Position numbers and translations under genes: made by a program. From Pseudomonadota bacterium (GTDB lineage Bacteria > Desulfobacterota > Desulfobulbia > Desulfobulbales > Desulfocapsaceae), in assembly GCA_018820855.1 (NCBI GenBank), contig JAHJNL010000074.1:1-64000 (forward strand): a stretch of DNA of 64,000 nt, in the 5' to 3' direction. Below, in pieces: positions 20,317 through 30,557 of the stretch. The notes under the pieces were generated by a model. The model saw only the letters and a list, made by a program, of their open reading frames with translations, did not search any database and was not told the DNA's origin. Position 1 is the first letter of the stretch; every line of letters begins with the position of its first letter.

Positions 20317-22227
20317 TTACTTCTTGTCGTCTTTGACCTCTTCAAAGTCAGCGTCAACGACATCATCATCCTGTTTCGTATCAGAAGTACCAGCAGTACC
20401 TTCGGGACCGGGTTCTCCCTGAGAAGCCTGAGCATACATGAGTTCAGCCAACTTATGAGAGGCCTGGGTCAGCTTCTCCACGGCAGCATTGATGGCAGCA
20501 GTATCCTCACCTTTAATGGCCTCTTTCACATTTTCGATCTCACGCTCCACACTAGCTTTTGTCTCTGCATCCACCTTGTCACCGAGATCTTTCAGTGATT
20601 TGCCGGAGGCATGGAGCAGACCGTCAGCGTTGTTACGGGCATCGACAAGTGCCTTACGTTTCTTGTCTTCATCGGCATGAAGCTCGGCATCCTGCTTCAT
20701 TTTCTCAATCTCTTCCGTGGTGAGTCCTGAAGAGGCGGTGATGCGGATGGACTGTTCCTTTTTAGTGCCCAGATCCTTGGCTGAAACATGGAGGATACCG
20801 TTGGCATCCAGGTCAAAGGAGACCTCGATCTGCGGTACACCACGTGGAGCAGGCGGAATATCAGAGAGCTCGAAACGACCAATGGTCTTGTTATCCTGGG
20901 CCATTTCACGTTCGCCCTGAAGCACATGGATAGAAACTGCCGGCTGATTATCTGCCGCAGTGGAGAAAACCTGGCTCTTTTTGGTGGGAACCGTGGTGTT
21001 TTTCTCGATCAGCTTGGTGGTTACACCACCCAGAGTCTCGATTCCCAGAGAAAGGGGAGTAACATCAAGAAGCAGAACATCTTTAACATCACCCCGAAGA
21101 ACACCACCCTGAATAGCAGCACCGATGGCAACCACCTCATCAGGGTTCACGCCCTTGTGCGGGGCCTTGCCAAAAATTTTCTGAACCTTCTCCTGGACCT
21201 TGGGCATCCGGGTCATGCCACCTACCAGAATAACTTCATCGATGTCAGAGGCGGTAAGCCCTGCATCTTTGAGCGCGGTCAGACAAGGCCCAACGGTGCG
21301 CTCCACCAGATCTTCGACCAGACTCTCATACTTGGCCCGGCTCAGCTTGATGTTCATATGTTTGGGGCCGGTGGAATCTGCAGTGATAAAGGGCAGATTG
21401 ATATCAGTCTCCATGGTGGTGGAAAGCTCCATCTTGGCCTTTTCCCCTTCTTCTTTGAGACGCTGCAAAGCCATTTTATCTGTGCGCAGATCAATTCCCT
21501 GATCCCGTTTAAACTCGTCGGCCAACCAATTGACAATACGCATGTCAAAATCCTCACCACCGAGAAAAGTATCGCCGTTGGTAGATTTGACCTCAAAGAC
21601 ACCATCGCCGATCTCGAGGATAGAGACATCAAATGTTCCACCACCGAGATCAAAAACTGCAATTTTCTCTTCACCCTTTTTATCAAGACCGTAGGCAAGA
21701 GACGCTGCTGTGGGCTCGTTGATGATGCGCTGGACATTGAGGCCGGCAATCTTTCCGGCATCCTTGGTGGCCTGACGCTGAGCATCATTAAAATAGGCGG
21801 GAACGGTTACCACTGCATCGGTGACCTCTTCTCCCAGATACTCTTCTGCAGTCTTTTTCATCTTACCAAGGATCATGGCTGAGACCTCTGCCGGGGTGTA
21901 GGATTTTCCCTGCACGTCGATAGCTGCACTACCGCCTTTTCCCTCAGCGATCTTAAATGGACTGATCTTGATTGATTTCTGCACCTCGGCATCGCTGAAT
22001 TTGCGACCGATGAGGCGCTTGATGGCATAGAGCGTACGCTCGGGATTGGTGACGGCCTGTCGTTTTGCAACCTGACCGACCAATCGCTCACCATTATCCG
22101 TAAATGCGACGATGGATGGGGTGGTTCGATTTCCTTCCACATTGGCAATCACTACGGGATCGCCACCTTCCATCACTGCCACACATGAATTTGTAGTTCC
22201 AAGATCAATTCCAATTATCCTTCCCAT
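20317..22227 (-). CDS. dnaK: Chaperone DnaK (Hsp70)
   Basis: DnaK is an ATP-dependent chaperone working with GrpE and DnaJ. The 636-aa protein has the N-terminal signature [10 protein letters not shown], the phosphate-2 motif [13 protein letters not shown], the adenosine motif [14 protein letters not shown], a substrate-binding domain ([11 protein letters not shown]), and the acidic C-terminal tail with a [11 protein letters not shown]-type ending. SD AAGGAG lies 7 nt before the ATG. It is 212 nt downstream of grpE; an imperfect CGCTTTCCG/CGGAAGCG hairpin lies in the leader (22258-22279). No CIRCE element was found. The dnaJ homologue in this window is far away (46970-48079). Confidence 0.98.
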   Translation of the reverse strand: MGRIIGIDLGTTNSCVAVMEGGDPVVIANVEGNRTTPSIVAFTDNGERLVGQVAKRQAVTNPERTLYAIKRLIGRKFSDAEVQKSIKISPFKIAEGKGGSAAIDVQGKSYTPAEVSAMILGKMKKTAEEYLGEEVTDAVVTVPAYFNDAQRQATKDAGKIAGLNVQRIINEPTAASLAYGLDKKGEEKIAVFDLGGGTFDVSILEIGDGVFEVKSTNGDTFLGGEDFDMRIVNWLADEFKRDQGIDLRTDKMALQRLKEEGEKAKMELSTTMETDINLPFITADSTGPKHMNIKLSRAKYESLVEDLVERTVGPCLTALKDAGLTASDIDEVILVGGMTRMPKVQEKVQKIFGKAPHKGVNPDEVVAIGAAIQGGVLRGDVKDVLLLDVTPLSLGIETLGGVTTKLIEKNTTVPTKKSQVFSTAADNQPAVSIHVLQGEREMAQDNKTIGRFELSDIPPAPRGVPQIEVSFDLDANGILHVSAKDLGTKKEQSIRITASSGLTTEEIEKMKQDAELHADEDKKRKALVDARNNADGLLHASGKSLKDLGDKVDAETKASVEREIENVKEAIKGEDTAAINAAVEKLTQASHKLAELMYAQASQGEPGPEGTAGTSDTKQDDDVVDADFEEVKDDKK

Positions 22228-22439
22228 GACATATCTCCTTATCTCGAAGCATTAAATCGCTTCCGGTTAACGGAAAGCGTTATATTCCAGTTTAGTTTTG
22301 ACTATTGCCGGACAGGGTAACGGACAGCATGCTCTTTCTCCCTGTGACGCCCGGTTTATTGTTTACAACAACATTTGCTACAGTGCGCATCATCTTTGAT
22401 TTGTCAAGCATTTGAAGCCAGTGCATGATGATATTTTTT

Positions 22440-23024
22440 TTATGATGCGGCCTGATCCCCGGCAGAGACAATGACCTTAGCTGCACGAAGGAGGCGATCT
22501 TTATAATGGTAGCCCTTTTCAAACTCTTTCAGCACATGGTTGGCCGGAACCGTATCACTGGCCTCCATGGTCAAAGCTTCCTGCATAGTTGGATCAAAAG
22601 GCTGCCCGACACTGTCAATGGAACGAACTTCAAATTTTTCCAGAGTAGCAAGAAGGCTTTTCAGAGTCAGCTGCACACCTTCACGCAAAGAGACCAATCC
22701 TTTTTCCGCGTCAACGCCCTCTGTTTCACTATGATTGACAGCGCGTTCAAGGTTGTCTACAGCCGGCAGGATATCCCGAAAGATCGACTCCCCTGCATAC
22801 TTCATGGCAGTTGCCCGCTCCCTGATCATACGCTTCTTATAATTTTCAAATTCAGCAGCAATACGTAACATCTGATCTTTCTGTTCCGCTATCTCCGCCT
22901 TGGCATCGGCAAGTTCTTTTTCAAGATCCGGCGCGGCCTCAGCATCTTCTCCTGCAAGAAGTTCTTCTTCCTGCGGCACAGCCCCTTCTTCCAAAATCTC
23001 TTCTTGTTTCTTTTCCTCGCTCAC
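22440..23024 (-). CDS. grpE: Nucleotide exchange factor GrpE
   Basis: GrpE releases ADP from DnaK. The 194-aa protein has an acidic N-terminal tail (about 1-50), a long coiled coil (about 30-90) with RIAAEFENYKKRMIRERA, and a C-terminal beta domain including QPFDPTMQEAL and the closing LRAAKVIVSAG. It lies upstream of dnaK on the same strand. hrcA, often its neighbour, is not present; upstream is a long non-coding region with a good sigma-70 promoter. Confidence 0.95.
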   Translation of the reverse strand: MSEEKKQEEILEEGAVPQEEELLAGEDAEAAPDLEKELADAKAEIAEQKDQMLRIAAEFENYKKRMIRERATAMKYAGESIFRDILPAVDNLERAVNHSETEGVDAEKGLVSLREGVQLTLKSLLATLEKFEVRSIDSVGQPFDPTMQEALTMEASDTVPANHVLKEFEKGYHYKDRLLRAAKVIVSAGDQAAS

Positions 23025-23136
23025 CTCTTCCCCCTTATTGACTTTGTTACTCTGTTCGTATTTGTCAGTCAGCTGACCTGCGGCATTCTCTTTGCAATCA
23101 TGTTCTGACTTTTTTTCAGGTCACACACCTGCCCGC

Positions 23137-23165
23137 ACAATAAGTAGCGCGATTTTCCTTGTCAA
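23137..23165 (-). promoter_or_regulatory. Sigma-70-type promoter upstream of grpE
   Basis: On the minus strand TTGACA (plus 23160-23165) and TATTGT (plus 23137-23142) are separated by exactly 17 nt, about 115 nt upstream of the grpE start. The -35 box is a perfect consensus match and the -10 box matches at 4-5 positions. A CTTGA start also loosely recalls sigma-32, but no CCCCAT-type -10 is seen. Confidence 0.6.
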
Positions 23166-23707
23166 GCTGCAGGGATGAAGAATTCAACCGACTCTTGCCC
23201 CGATATGCCCGTAAAAAAAGGATACTCCTCAGGTTACAGAGATGTAGAAAAAGAAAAAAATTGACAGTTTTTTCCTGTAACTGTTCAAGTGGACAAGCAA
23301 ACGGTTGAATCCTGCTTGAAAAAACAAAAGATTAGCGGTGAATACGTGTTGGCTTTTACTCAGGCATGTAACTATGACTAAAATCACACTATAATATCTC
23401 CAGCCTTCGCTCTGATTGGCTGAACAGTGCACTCTTGAAAAAAACTATACTGTTCTGGCAGACCCTTTTGCCGCTGGTGCCAAGACACCGTTCTTCGAAT
23501 ATTTTCTTTGCTCGACGCCTTTGCCTTGCCAAGTCCCACTGAACTTCTTATTTTTTGATAGAATCATTCTCAAAACCCTGCTGTCTCACTGAATTGAATC
23601 ATTTTTCCCTGAGCCCCCAGGGGATGCACCATAACTAGAATCTTCCAATGATCGAAAAGACCTGTTGATGCACATCCATTTTCTGCATACCTATAAAAGG
23701 ACTAATA
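23166..23707. other. Divergent intergenic region between grpE and the moxR operon
   Basis: About 540 bp without a convincing gene. A 67-codon minus-strand frame (23229-23432) has no recognisable product. The last bases (AAAGGACTAATA before ATG 23708) provide the moxR ribosome-binding site. No riboswitch or repeat was recognised. Confidence 0.45.
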
Positions 23708-24697
23708 ATGCGTGTTGAAAAAAAGCAGCCGCCATCCCCCTTGCCACCGACTTCATCCAAGTTTCCTCATATGAAGGAGTTGCACGGACTATTTGAGAAA
23801 ATCACCGAACAGGTCGGTCAGGTTATTTTTGGGAAGCAGGAGCAGGTGAAACTTGCCCTCTGCTGCCTGTTTGCCCAAGGACATCTGCTCATAGAGGACA
23901 TACCCGGCATCGGCAAAACAACCCTGGTGAAGGTACTGGCCGAAACGTTGGGTCTTGATTTTCGCAGGGTCCAGTGCACCAGTGACATGTTGCCCGGAGA
24001 TATCCTTGGTGTTTCTGTTTTCGAACAAAAGACAGGTCAGTTTATCTTTCACCAGGGACCGATTTTCTCTCAGGTCCTGCTCTCCGACGAAATCAACCGC
24101 ACCACACCCAAGACCCAGAGTGCCCTCCTCGAAGCAATGGAGGAGCACCAGGTTACCATCGAAGGAAAGACCCGTCCTTTGCCATCGCCTTTTTTCGTGA
24201 TTGCAACATTGAATCCTCTGGAACAGGTCGGAACCTTTCCTCTACCGGAATCACAACTGGATCGTTTTCTTTTTCGCATCAAACTTGGGTATCCGGACCG
24301 GTTGTCAGAGCTCAAGCTCCTGCGTAGCGCTGGTACTCAAAGGGAAAGAGCAACCATACGCCCTCTTCTCTCTCCGGAAAAAGTGATCCGCTGTCAACAC
24401 ATGGCAGCCAGGGTCCATATCTCCGACACCCTTGTCCACTATGTCCAGAATATCCTCGACTACACCCGAACATCCCCGGACTTTCACATAGGCTTGTCCC
24501 CCCGCGCCGGTCTCTCACTCGTTCGGGCATCTCAGGCCTGGGCATTCATCAGCGGCAGAGACTACTGCCTTCCCGAGGACGTGCAGAAACTGCTCCCCTT
24601 TGTTGCCAGCCACCGCTTACACCGGATCGACAGCCAGGCTGAAATGAACAGCGACGAGCTCATGAATCTGTTGCTCACCATTCCCGTCCCTGCATGA
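23708..24697 (+). CDS. MoxR family AAA+ ATPase
   Basis: This 329-aa AAA+ ATPase has Walker A IPGIGKTTLVK, Walker B LLSDEINRTTPKTQSALLEAM, and the MoxR hallmark EEHQVTIEGKTRPLPSPFFVIATLNP, followed by PLPESQLDRF. MoxR proteins are thought to act as metal-insertion or assembly chaperones. It is first in a three-gene cluster with a DUF58 protein (overlap ATGA at 24694-24697) and a TgpA-type transglutaminase. This arrangement is widely conserved and suggests a joint role at the cell envelope. Confidence 0.93.
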   Translation: MRVEKKQPPSPLPPTSSKFPHMKELHGLFEKITEQVGQVIFGKQEQVKLALCCLFAQGHLLIEDIPGIGKTTLVKVLAETLGLDFRRVQCTSDMLPGDILGVSVFEQKTGQFIFHQGPIFSQVLLSDEINRTTPKTQSALLEAMEEHQVTIEGKTRPLPSPFFVIATLNPLEQVGTFPLPESQLDRFLFRIKLGYPDRLSELKLLRSAGTQRERATIRPLLSPEKVIRCQHMAARVHISDTLVHYVQNILDYTRTSPDFHIGLSPRAGLSLVRASQAWAFISGRDYCLPEDVQKLLPFVASHRLHRIDSQAEMNSDELMNLLLTIPVPA

Positions 24698-25659
24698 AGA
24701 ACCCGGTTTCTTTCATAAGTGGTGCTATCCGGAAACGGTTGAAGATTAACAAACGGACACCTTTGCCGATCAAGCTCCGTCACCGCTATCTCTATATTTT
24801 ACCCACCCGTCATGGACTGGTCTTTTTTGCCATACTACTGGCAATTCTTATCGGAGCGATAAACCATAACAACAATCTTGGCTTCATTCTCACCTTTCTC
24901 CTGGGAGGAATCTCGTTTGTTTCTATCTTCCATACCTTCCGTAACCTGTCCGGCCTCACTCTCTTGTCGGCACGGGCAATCCCGGTTTTTGTCGGCCAGA
25001 CGGCCTCGTTTGCAATCTGCGTAGAAAATAGCGGGCCGCCCCGAGCATCTCTCTGTTTCAATTTCCGTAACAGGGAACAGACCATCTTTGATCTGGCGGC
25101 AGGAGAAAAACAGACCATCACTGTCCCCCACGCCACCGCCGAACGCGGACTGCTGCGACCGGACATCCTCTCTGTCTCCACAACCTATCCCCTCGGTCTC
25201 TTCCGCTGCTGGTCTCTCCTCTATCTCGATGCCCAGTGCCTTGTCTACCCGAGACCTGTTTCAGGGCCGACAATCACTGCCCATGGCCTGACGAAAGACG
25301 ACAATGAAGGAAAGAGTGGCGGACCCGGTGTGGACGATTTTGCAGGTCTGAAGAATTATCAGCCCGGAGACCCTCTTCAGCATCTCTCATGGAAATCTTT
25401 TTCACGAGGCCAGGGACTGCAACGAAAAGTTTTTGAAGGGCAAGCAGGAGAAACCATCTATTTCGATCTCGATGCCCTGCCCGGACAGGACCTGGAATGG
25501 AAACTTTCCCGGATCTGCCACATGATCCTGCAAGCTGAGGCACATCGTATGGCCTATGGACTCCGAACAGGCAATCATCTAATCGAACCGGCTCTTGGGG
25601 GAAGACATAAACGGAGTTGTCTGCGCAGACTTGCCCTGATCGGACAAGGAGAAGGCTGA
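24694..25659 (+). CDS. DUF58 domain protein
   Basis: The 321-aa membrane-associated protein has two adjacent hydrophobic segments near residues 30-75, a beta-rich middle part, and the DUF58 signature DDFAGLKNYQPGDPLQHLSWKS (about 205-226). DUF58 proteins have a von Willebrand A-like fold and regularly partner MoxR ATPases. It is coupled to moxR through a 4-nt overlap, and its stop overlaps the start of the next gene (TGATG at 25657-25661). The biochemical role is unknown. Confidence 0.88.
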   Translation: MKNPVSFISGAIRKRLKINKRTPLPIKLRHRYLYILPTRHGLVFFAILLAILIGAINHNNNLGFILTFLLGGISFVSIFHTFRNLSGLTLLSARAIPVFVGQTASFAICVENSGPPRASLCFNFRNREQTIFDLAAGEKQTITVPHATAERGLLRPDILSVSTTYPLGLFRCWSLLYLDAQCLVYPRPVSGPTITAHGLTKDDNEGKSGGPGVDDFAGLKNYQPGDPLQHLSWKSFSRGQGLQRKVFEGQAGETIYFDLDALPGQDLEWKLSRICHMILQAEAHRMAYGLRTGNHLIEPALGGRHKRSCLRRLALIGQGEG

Positions 25660-27650
25660 TGGTGCCGGACCGCCGCACCATACCCATACTTGCTGTGGTT
25701 GCCATATGCACGCTGCCCCATTTTCTCAATGTTGCCCCATGGGTGGTTGTGGCCTGCCTGCTTCTCTGGAGCTATACGCTTGCAGCCGTTCGCAGAAACT
25801 GGACGTTGCCGGGAAGGCTGAGCAGAGGAACTCTGGCAGGAATACTTTCCGTCCTCACCATGACCACCCACGAGGGATTCACCATTGAGGCATTCGTGGC
25901 CCTCCTGGCACTCATGATCTCCCTGAAGCTTCTTGAAAACACGAGCACTCGCGATCGCATGATCACGGTAATCCTGTGCTATTTTCTCCTGGTCGGCGGA
26001 TTGTTTTTCGACGATTCCATCATTGCCACAGCTTATATGATGTTTGCCGTTCTCTGCACAACAGCGGTAATGATCCATATCAATCAAGGAAAGCGTGGTC
26101 TTCTCGCCCCTCTCAAGCTCTCTGTAAGGCTCATGATCCAGGCAGTACCGATTATGCTGATCATGTTTTTACTCTTTCCCCGTATTCAGGGAGGGCTATG
26201 GGGGCGCACCCCTGTCAATTCAGGACGTACAGGATTTTCCAATGAAATTTCCTTTGGCGCAATCGCCCGCCTGGCCGAAAATCATGAAGTGGCATTCCGG
26301 ATAGAATTCAATGGAGAAGCGCCAGCCAGAGAGCAGCTGTACTGGCGGGGCATTGTTCTTTCGGAGTTTGACGGGAGCACCTGGCGCCGCGGCAATGACC
26401 GAGTAAAAACCGTACCATCGCTGCAGGAAACCAGACAGCAGATCACCTATACCCTCACTCTGGAACCGCACAATGAACATTGGCTGATTACCCTCGACCT
26501 GCCCATGCGCGTTTCCTTCCGGCGTGCATGGCTCCTGGGAGATCACACCTTATACAGCTGGAGACGTATTTCTCAGCGTATTTCCTATGTTGGAGAATCG
26601 TCCCTGGACGCCAAAACATTCGGACAGGAGAGAGAGTGGAAAAAGGGACTTCAGCTCCCTGAAGAGGGTAATCCACGAACCCGGGAACTGGCTGCATCCT
26701 GGACGAGAGAGACCGAAGACCCAGAAGAAATAATGCAGATGGCGTTGACCTATTTCCAGGAGCAAGCCTTTGTCTATACCCTGAATCCAGGGACTTTGGA
26801 CATCGGGACGAAAGGAGAGACAACCGGCGCCAAAGACCTGATAGATCGTTTTCTGTTCGACAGTCGCAAAGGATTCTGTGAACATTACGCCTGTTCATTC
26901 GCCTTTCTGATGCGTGCTGCCGGCATACCTGCCCGAATAGTGGCAGGATACCAGGGAGGGACTGTTAATCGCTACGGGGGGTACCTGGTGGTAAGACAGT
27001 CTGATGCCCACGCCTGGTGTGAAGTCTGGCTCCCTGCGCAAGGCTGGGTCCGAGTTGACCCGACAGCCGCTGTTGCCCCGGAACGGTTGCAAAGCAATGC
27101 AACCAATGCCCTTCCAGCCGGAGAAATGATCAGCGCCTGGTCTTTTTTCCGTGCAGGCCCTCTGGCAGACTGGCTGGAACCAATGGCCAGCGCATGGGAT
27201 CTGCTCAACAGCCGATGGAATCGCTGGGTCATGGGCTATTCCGTTGCCGAACAGCTTGACCTTTTTTCCCGCTTGGGATTTCATCTGAACGGACAAAAGA
27301 ATCTGGCCAAACGGCTCGGTATCTTTCTGGCAGCTGCACTGCCTCTTCTGCTGCTCGCAGGTTTTCTCATCTCCCGCCGAAAAAAAGAGGCAGAAGACAA
27401 GGTTGCCTCATACTGGATGGATTTCTGTCAAAAACTTGCTGACATTGGCCTGGCCAGGCCACCCGAACAAGGGCCAAGGGACTACATGCGGGATATCCTG
27501 AAACACCGTCCCGATCTTGAGTTATCGATACGTGAGATAGTATCCCTCTACATTTCTCTGCGGTATGGCAGACAGGCAAAAGATGAGGATGTCAGACACT
27601 TGAGAATCCTTGTTAAAAATTTCACACCACAAAAACGCCGTGTCCGTTAA
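25659..27650 (+). CDS. TgpA-type membrane transglutaminase-like protein
   Basis: The 663-aa protein starts at ATG 25659, inside the stop of the DUF58 gene and with AAGGAG upstream. The N-terminal third contains several transmembrane helices (DUF3488 region, to about residue 185). A large periplasmic part carries a transglutaminase core with Cys in [11 protein letters not shown], His in DAHAWCEVW and Asp in VRVDPTAA. One further transmembrane helix near residue 560 is followed by a cytoplasmic DUF4129-like tail. In Pseudomonas aeruginosa TgpA is needed for viability. Substrates are unknown; a role in envelope protein or peptidoglycan modification is inferred from the fold and location. Confidence 0.9.
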   Translation: MVPDRRTIPILAVVAICTLPHFLNVAPWVVVACLLLWSYTLAAVRRNWTLPGRLSRGTLAGILSVLTMTTHEGFTIEAFVALLALMISLKLLENTSTRDRMITVILCYFLLVGGLFFDDSIIATAYMMFAVLCTTAVMIHINQGKRGLLAPLKLSVRLMIQAVPIMLIMFLLFPRIQGGLWGRTPVNSGRTGFSNEISFGAIARLAENHEVAFRIEFNGEAPAREQLYWRGIVLSEFDGSTWRRGNDRVKTVPSLQETRQQITYTLTLEPHNEHWLITLDLPMRVSFRRAWLLGDHTLYSWRRISQRISYVGESSLDAKTFGQEREWKKGLQLPEEGNPRTRELAASWTRETEDPEEIMQMALTYFQEQAFVYTLNPGTLDIGTKGETTGAKDLIDRFLFDSRKGFCEHYACSFAFLMRAAGIPARIVAGYQGGTVNRYGGYLVVRQSDAHAWCEVWLPAQGWVRVDPTAAVAPERLQSNATNALPAGEMISAWSFFRAGPLADWLEPMASAWDLLNSRWNRWVMGYSVAEQLDLFSRLGFHLNGQKNLAKRLGIFLAAALPLLLLAGFLISRRKKEAEDKVASYWMDFCQKLADIGLARPPEQGPRDYMRDILKHRPDLELSIREIVSLYISLRYGRQAKDEDVRHLRILVKNFTPQKRRVR

Positions 27651-27798
27651 CGGCTTATTATTAAATAGCTTTTTTTCAACAGGAGCCTACGTCCATCCTT
27701 CACCAATTCCACAAGCCACCCTTTTTGCCTTTCATCTTCCCGAAAAAGACAATATAGTAGTCGGTATTATTTGCTGTTTCTATCATATGGAGAAAGAA

Positions 27799-28872
27799 AT
27801 GGAGTTTGAACCAAAATGGATCGCCTGGGAGATAACCAGGCGCTGTAACCTCAAGTGTGTGCACTGCCGTTCATCATCTGAGCTCGATATTGCCGGCCAT
27901 CCGGACTTTTCCTTTGATGAAGCAAAACGCATCATCGATGATATTGTCTCGTATGCCTCTCCGGTAATGGTACTCTCCGGCGGTGAACCTCTGCTCCGCG
28001 CGGATGTCTTTGATATTGCCAAATATGGCGGATCCAAGGGACTGCGCATGTGTCTTGCCACCAACGGCACCCTGGTAACACCTGAGATTTGCGTAAAGAT
28101 AAAAGATGCCGACATCAAGATGGTCTCCCTCAGCCTCGACGGAGCAAAGGCCGAGACCCATGACAACTTCCGTAATCAGGAAGGGGCCTTTGACGGGACC
28201 ATGAATGCCATCAAACTCTTCAACGAACACGGCATCCCCTTTCTCATCAATTCCTCCTTTACCGTCCGTAACCGCGAAGAGATCCCTGACATTTATCGTC
28301 TGGTGAAGAAACTCGGGGCCACGGCCTGGTACATGTTCATGATTGTGCCCACCGGCCGCGGCGAGGATATCATGGAAGAGCTGATTCCGGAGAAGGTCTA
28401 CGACGAGATTCTGGAGTGGCATTACGAGACTGAGAAGAATGAGGATGAACTCCTCATGCGCCCCACCTGCGCCCCTCATTATTACCGGATTGTACGGCAA
28501 AAGGCCAAAGAGGAAAACAGCTCCTTTAAACGCCGCAATCTCAAATTTTCCACCGGCGGTTCCAAGGGCTGCCTGGCAGGACAACTTATCTGTCTCATTG
28601 ATGTGGATGAAAATATCCTTCCCTGCAGTTATTTTCCCAAAGCTGCCGGTAACCTCAAGGAGCAGTCCTTCAAAGAGGTGTGGGAAGACTCATCCCTCTT
28701 TCACGAGATGCGTGATTTCAAGGGCTACAAAGATAACTGCGGTTCCTGCGAATATGTCAATGTCTGCGGCGGTTGCCGGGCCCGGGCCTATGCCATGACC
28801 GGCGACTACCTGGCCCAGGAACCCTTCTGCAGCTATGTACCCAAAAGTATACAGGCAAAAAAAGACAAATAA
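27799..28872 (+). CDS. ahbD: Radical SAM/SPASM protein, probable haem b synthase AhbD
   Basis: The 357-aa protein has the radical SAM cluster motif CNLKCVHC near its N-terminus, GGEPL as the SAM-contact region, and a C-terminal SPASM-type set of cysteines ([31 protein letters not shown]) for auxiliary clusters. The block [19 protein letters not shown] resembles AhbD, which turns iron-coproporphyrin into haem in the sirohaem-dependent pathway of sulfate reducers and archaea. AhbC or NirJ relatives, or a peptide-modifying SPASM enzyme, remain possible. Proximity to hemE supports a tetrapyrrole role. I chose ATG 27799 (GGAG 6 nt upstream) over 27787 and the longer upstream frame, which overlaps the previous gene. 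Confidence 0.68.
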   Translation: MEFEPKWIAWEITRRCNLKCVHCRSSSELDIAGHPDFSFDEAKRIIDDIVSYASPVMVLSGGEPLLRADVFDIAKYGGSKGLRMCLATNGTLVTPEICVKIKDADIKMVSLSLDGAKAETHDNFRNQEGAFDGTMNAIKLFNEHGIPFLINSSFTVRNREEIPDIYRLVKKLGATAWYMFMIVPTGRGEDIMEELIPEKVYDEILEWHYETEKNEDELLMRPTCAPHYYRIVRQKAKEENSSFKRRNLKFSTGGSKGCLAGQLICLIDVDENILPCSYFPKAAGNLKEQSFKEVWEDSSLFHEMRDFKGYKDNCGSCEYVNVCGGCRARAYAMTGDYLAQEPFCSYVPKSIQAKKDK

Positions 28873-28909
28873 AACTTCCAATCATCCTCCACAACCCAAA
28901 GAATATCCC

Positions 28910-29929
28910 ATGAATGATACCTTCCTGAAAGCCTGTCGAGGCGAAGAGACCGATTACACTCCTATCTGGATCATGCGCCAGGCCGGACGCTATCTTCCCG
29001 AATACCAGAAAGTGCGGGGAAAGGTCACCTTTCTTGAGCTGTGCAAGACCCCTGAGCTCTGTGTTGAAGTCACTCTCCAGCCTGTCGACATCCTGGGCGT
29101 GGATGCAGCCATCCTCTTCTCCGATATCCTCATTCCTCTGGAAGCCATGGGCACTCCTCTGGAATTTCATGAGGGGCGCGGTCCGGTCTTTCCTGAACCG
29201 ATACAAAACCAGGCCGACCTTGACCGACTCATTATCCCGGACCCGGATGAGCACACCGGCTTTGTCATGGAGACCATCCGTCTCCTGCGCAAGGAACTGC
29301 AGGTGCCGCTCATCGGTTTTGCAGGAGCTCCATTCACCTGCGCCACCTACCTCATCGAAGGCGGTTCATCCAAGGTCTTCTGGGAAACCAAGAAGATGAT
29401 GTACACCAATCCCGAACTCTTCCACAACATGATGGAAAAGATCACCCGGACGACCACGCTCTACCTCCTGGCCCAGGCCAAAGCCGGTGCCCAGGCCCTG
29501 CAGATCTTTGACTCCTGGGCAGGCGTTCTCGCTCCGGAGGACTTTAAGACCTTTGCCCTGCCCTATGTGCAACAGATCGTCAGCGATTTACAGGAGACAG
29601 GTCTGCCCATCATCTACTTTGCCAACAACGGGGCCACCCTGCTGGAGATGGCCGCAAGTACCGGAGCCGATGTCCTGGGTCTGGACTGGCGGATTAATAT
29701 CGGCGATGCAGTCAGACGGGTGGGGAAAGTGGCCCTTCAGGGAAACCTGGACCCCTTTGCTCTGCTTTTGCCCAAGGAGAAGCTCAAGGCCCGCATAGGA
29801 CGCATCCTTGAGGATGCCAAAGGTGCCCACGGTCACATCTTCAACCTGGGCCACGGTATCCACCAGTTCACGCCACCGGAACAGGCTAAGGCTGCCGTGG
29901 AGTTCGTCCATGAATTAAGCCAAAGATGA
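28910..29929 (+). CDS. hemE: Uroporphyrinogen decarboxylase
   Basis: HemE decarboxylates the four acetate side chains of uroporphyrinogen III to give coproporphyrinogen III. The 339-aa protein shows the active-site signature IWIMRQAGRYLPEY, FSDILIPLEAMG, and GFAGAPFTCATYLIEGG, and the C-terminal FNLGHGIHQFTPPE. All are typical of true HemE rather than the UroD-like methyltransferases. The start is ATG 28910, 37 nt after the radical SAM gene; the SD is weak. Co-location with an AhbD-type gene is notable, because the sirohaem route to haem does not need HemE. Confidence 0.95.
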   Translation: MNDTFLKACRGEETDYTPIWIMRQAGRYLPEYQKVRGKVTFLELCKTPELCVEVTLQPVDILGVDAAILFSDILIPLEAMGTPLEFHEGRGPVFPEPIQNQADLDRLIIPDPDEHTGFVMETIRLLRKELQVPLIGFAGAPFTCATYLIEGGSSKVFWETKKMMYTNPELFHNMMEKITRTTTLYLLAQAKAGAQALQIFDSWAGVLAPEDFKTFALPYVQQIVSDLQETGLPIIYFANNGATLLEMAASTGADVLGLDWRINIGDAVRRVGKVALQGNLDPFALLLPKEKLKARIGRILEDAKGAHGHIFNLGHGIHQFTPPEQAKAAVEFVHELSQR

Positions 29930-29960
29930 TAACGCCGTAAAAACTCAAAAGTGTAAAACA

Positions 29961-30557
29961 GTGTCTATCCCTACCATCCAACAATGTTACTCTCTCATGG
30001 ATGAGTATAAAATGCTTGCCAACATCCGGGCTCACTCCCTGATGGTGACCAGGGTGGCCGCTGTCCTGCTCCGGGAACTGGCTGATTCGCAAAAACCGCC
30101 GACCCTGCTGCCGAACAGTGACCTGGTCCTGGCCGGTGCCCTGCTCCATGATATCGCCAAGACACCATGTCTGCACAGCCAATGCAACCACGCCCTACAG
30201 GGAAGAGACATCTGCCTGTCGCTTGGCTTCCCGGAAATAGCTGAGATAGTGCTGGAACACGTCATTCTCGCCGAATTCTCACCCAGCCGTTATGCAAAGG
30301 GCCTGTTTCTGGCCAAGGAACTTGTTTATTATGCAGACAAACGGGTCCGCCATGAAGAAATCGTCTCCATTGACAAGAGACTTGAATATATCCTGGAACG
30401 TTACGGCAACAATGACGCCGAACGCCACAGTAAGATCAGGAAAAACTTCAATCAATGTCAGCAGCTGGAAACCTTCCTCTTTTCCTCTACGGCTTTACAG
30501 CCCGATGAGTTGGAAAAGGCCGTGGCCCATCACGCCCCCCTCACTCTGACGGCATGA
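29961..30557 (+). CDS. HD domain phosphohydrolase-like protein
   Basis: The 198-aa protein has HD-superfamily ligands in an early His (ANIRAHSLMV), the HD doublet in LAGALLHDIAKT, and a later His (VLEHVIL), fitting a small metal-dependent phosphohydrolase. The substrate is unknown. The start is a GTG at 29961, 31 nt after hemE, with no clear SD. Its stop overlaps the start of the next gene (ATGA 30554-30557), so the HD protein and the metallo-beta-lactamase-fold protein are translationally coupled. Confidence 0.78.
   Translation: MSIPTIQQCYSLMDEYKMLANIRAHSLMVTRVAAVLLRELADSQKPPTLLPNSDLVLAGALLHDIAKTPCLHSQCNHALQGRDICLSLGFPEIAEIVLEHVILAEFSPSRYAKGLFLAKELVYYADKRVRHEEIVSIDKRLEYILERYGNNDAERHSKIRKNFNQCQQLETFLFSSTALQPDELEKAVAHHAPLTLTA

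Noticed and set aside
22228-23165. CIRCE or sigma-32 control of grpE and dnaK
   Set aside because: No TTAGCACTC-N9-GAGTGCTAA element or convincing sigma-32 promoter was found; a sigma-70-type promoter was seen instead.
23229-23432. 67-aa protein in the grpE-moxR intergenic region
   Set aside because: No SD, no recognisable features, and an AT-rich composition typical of non-coding DNA.
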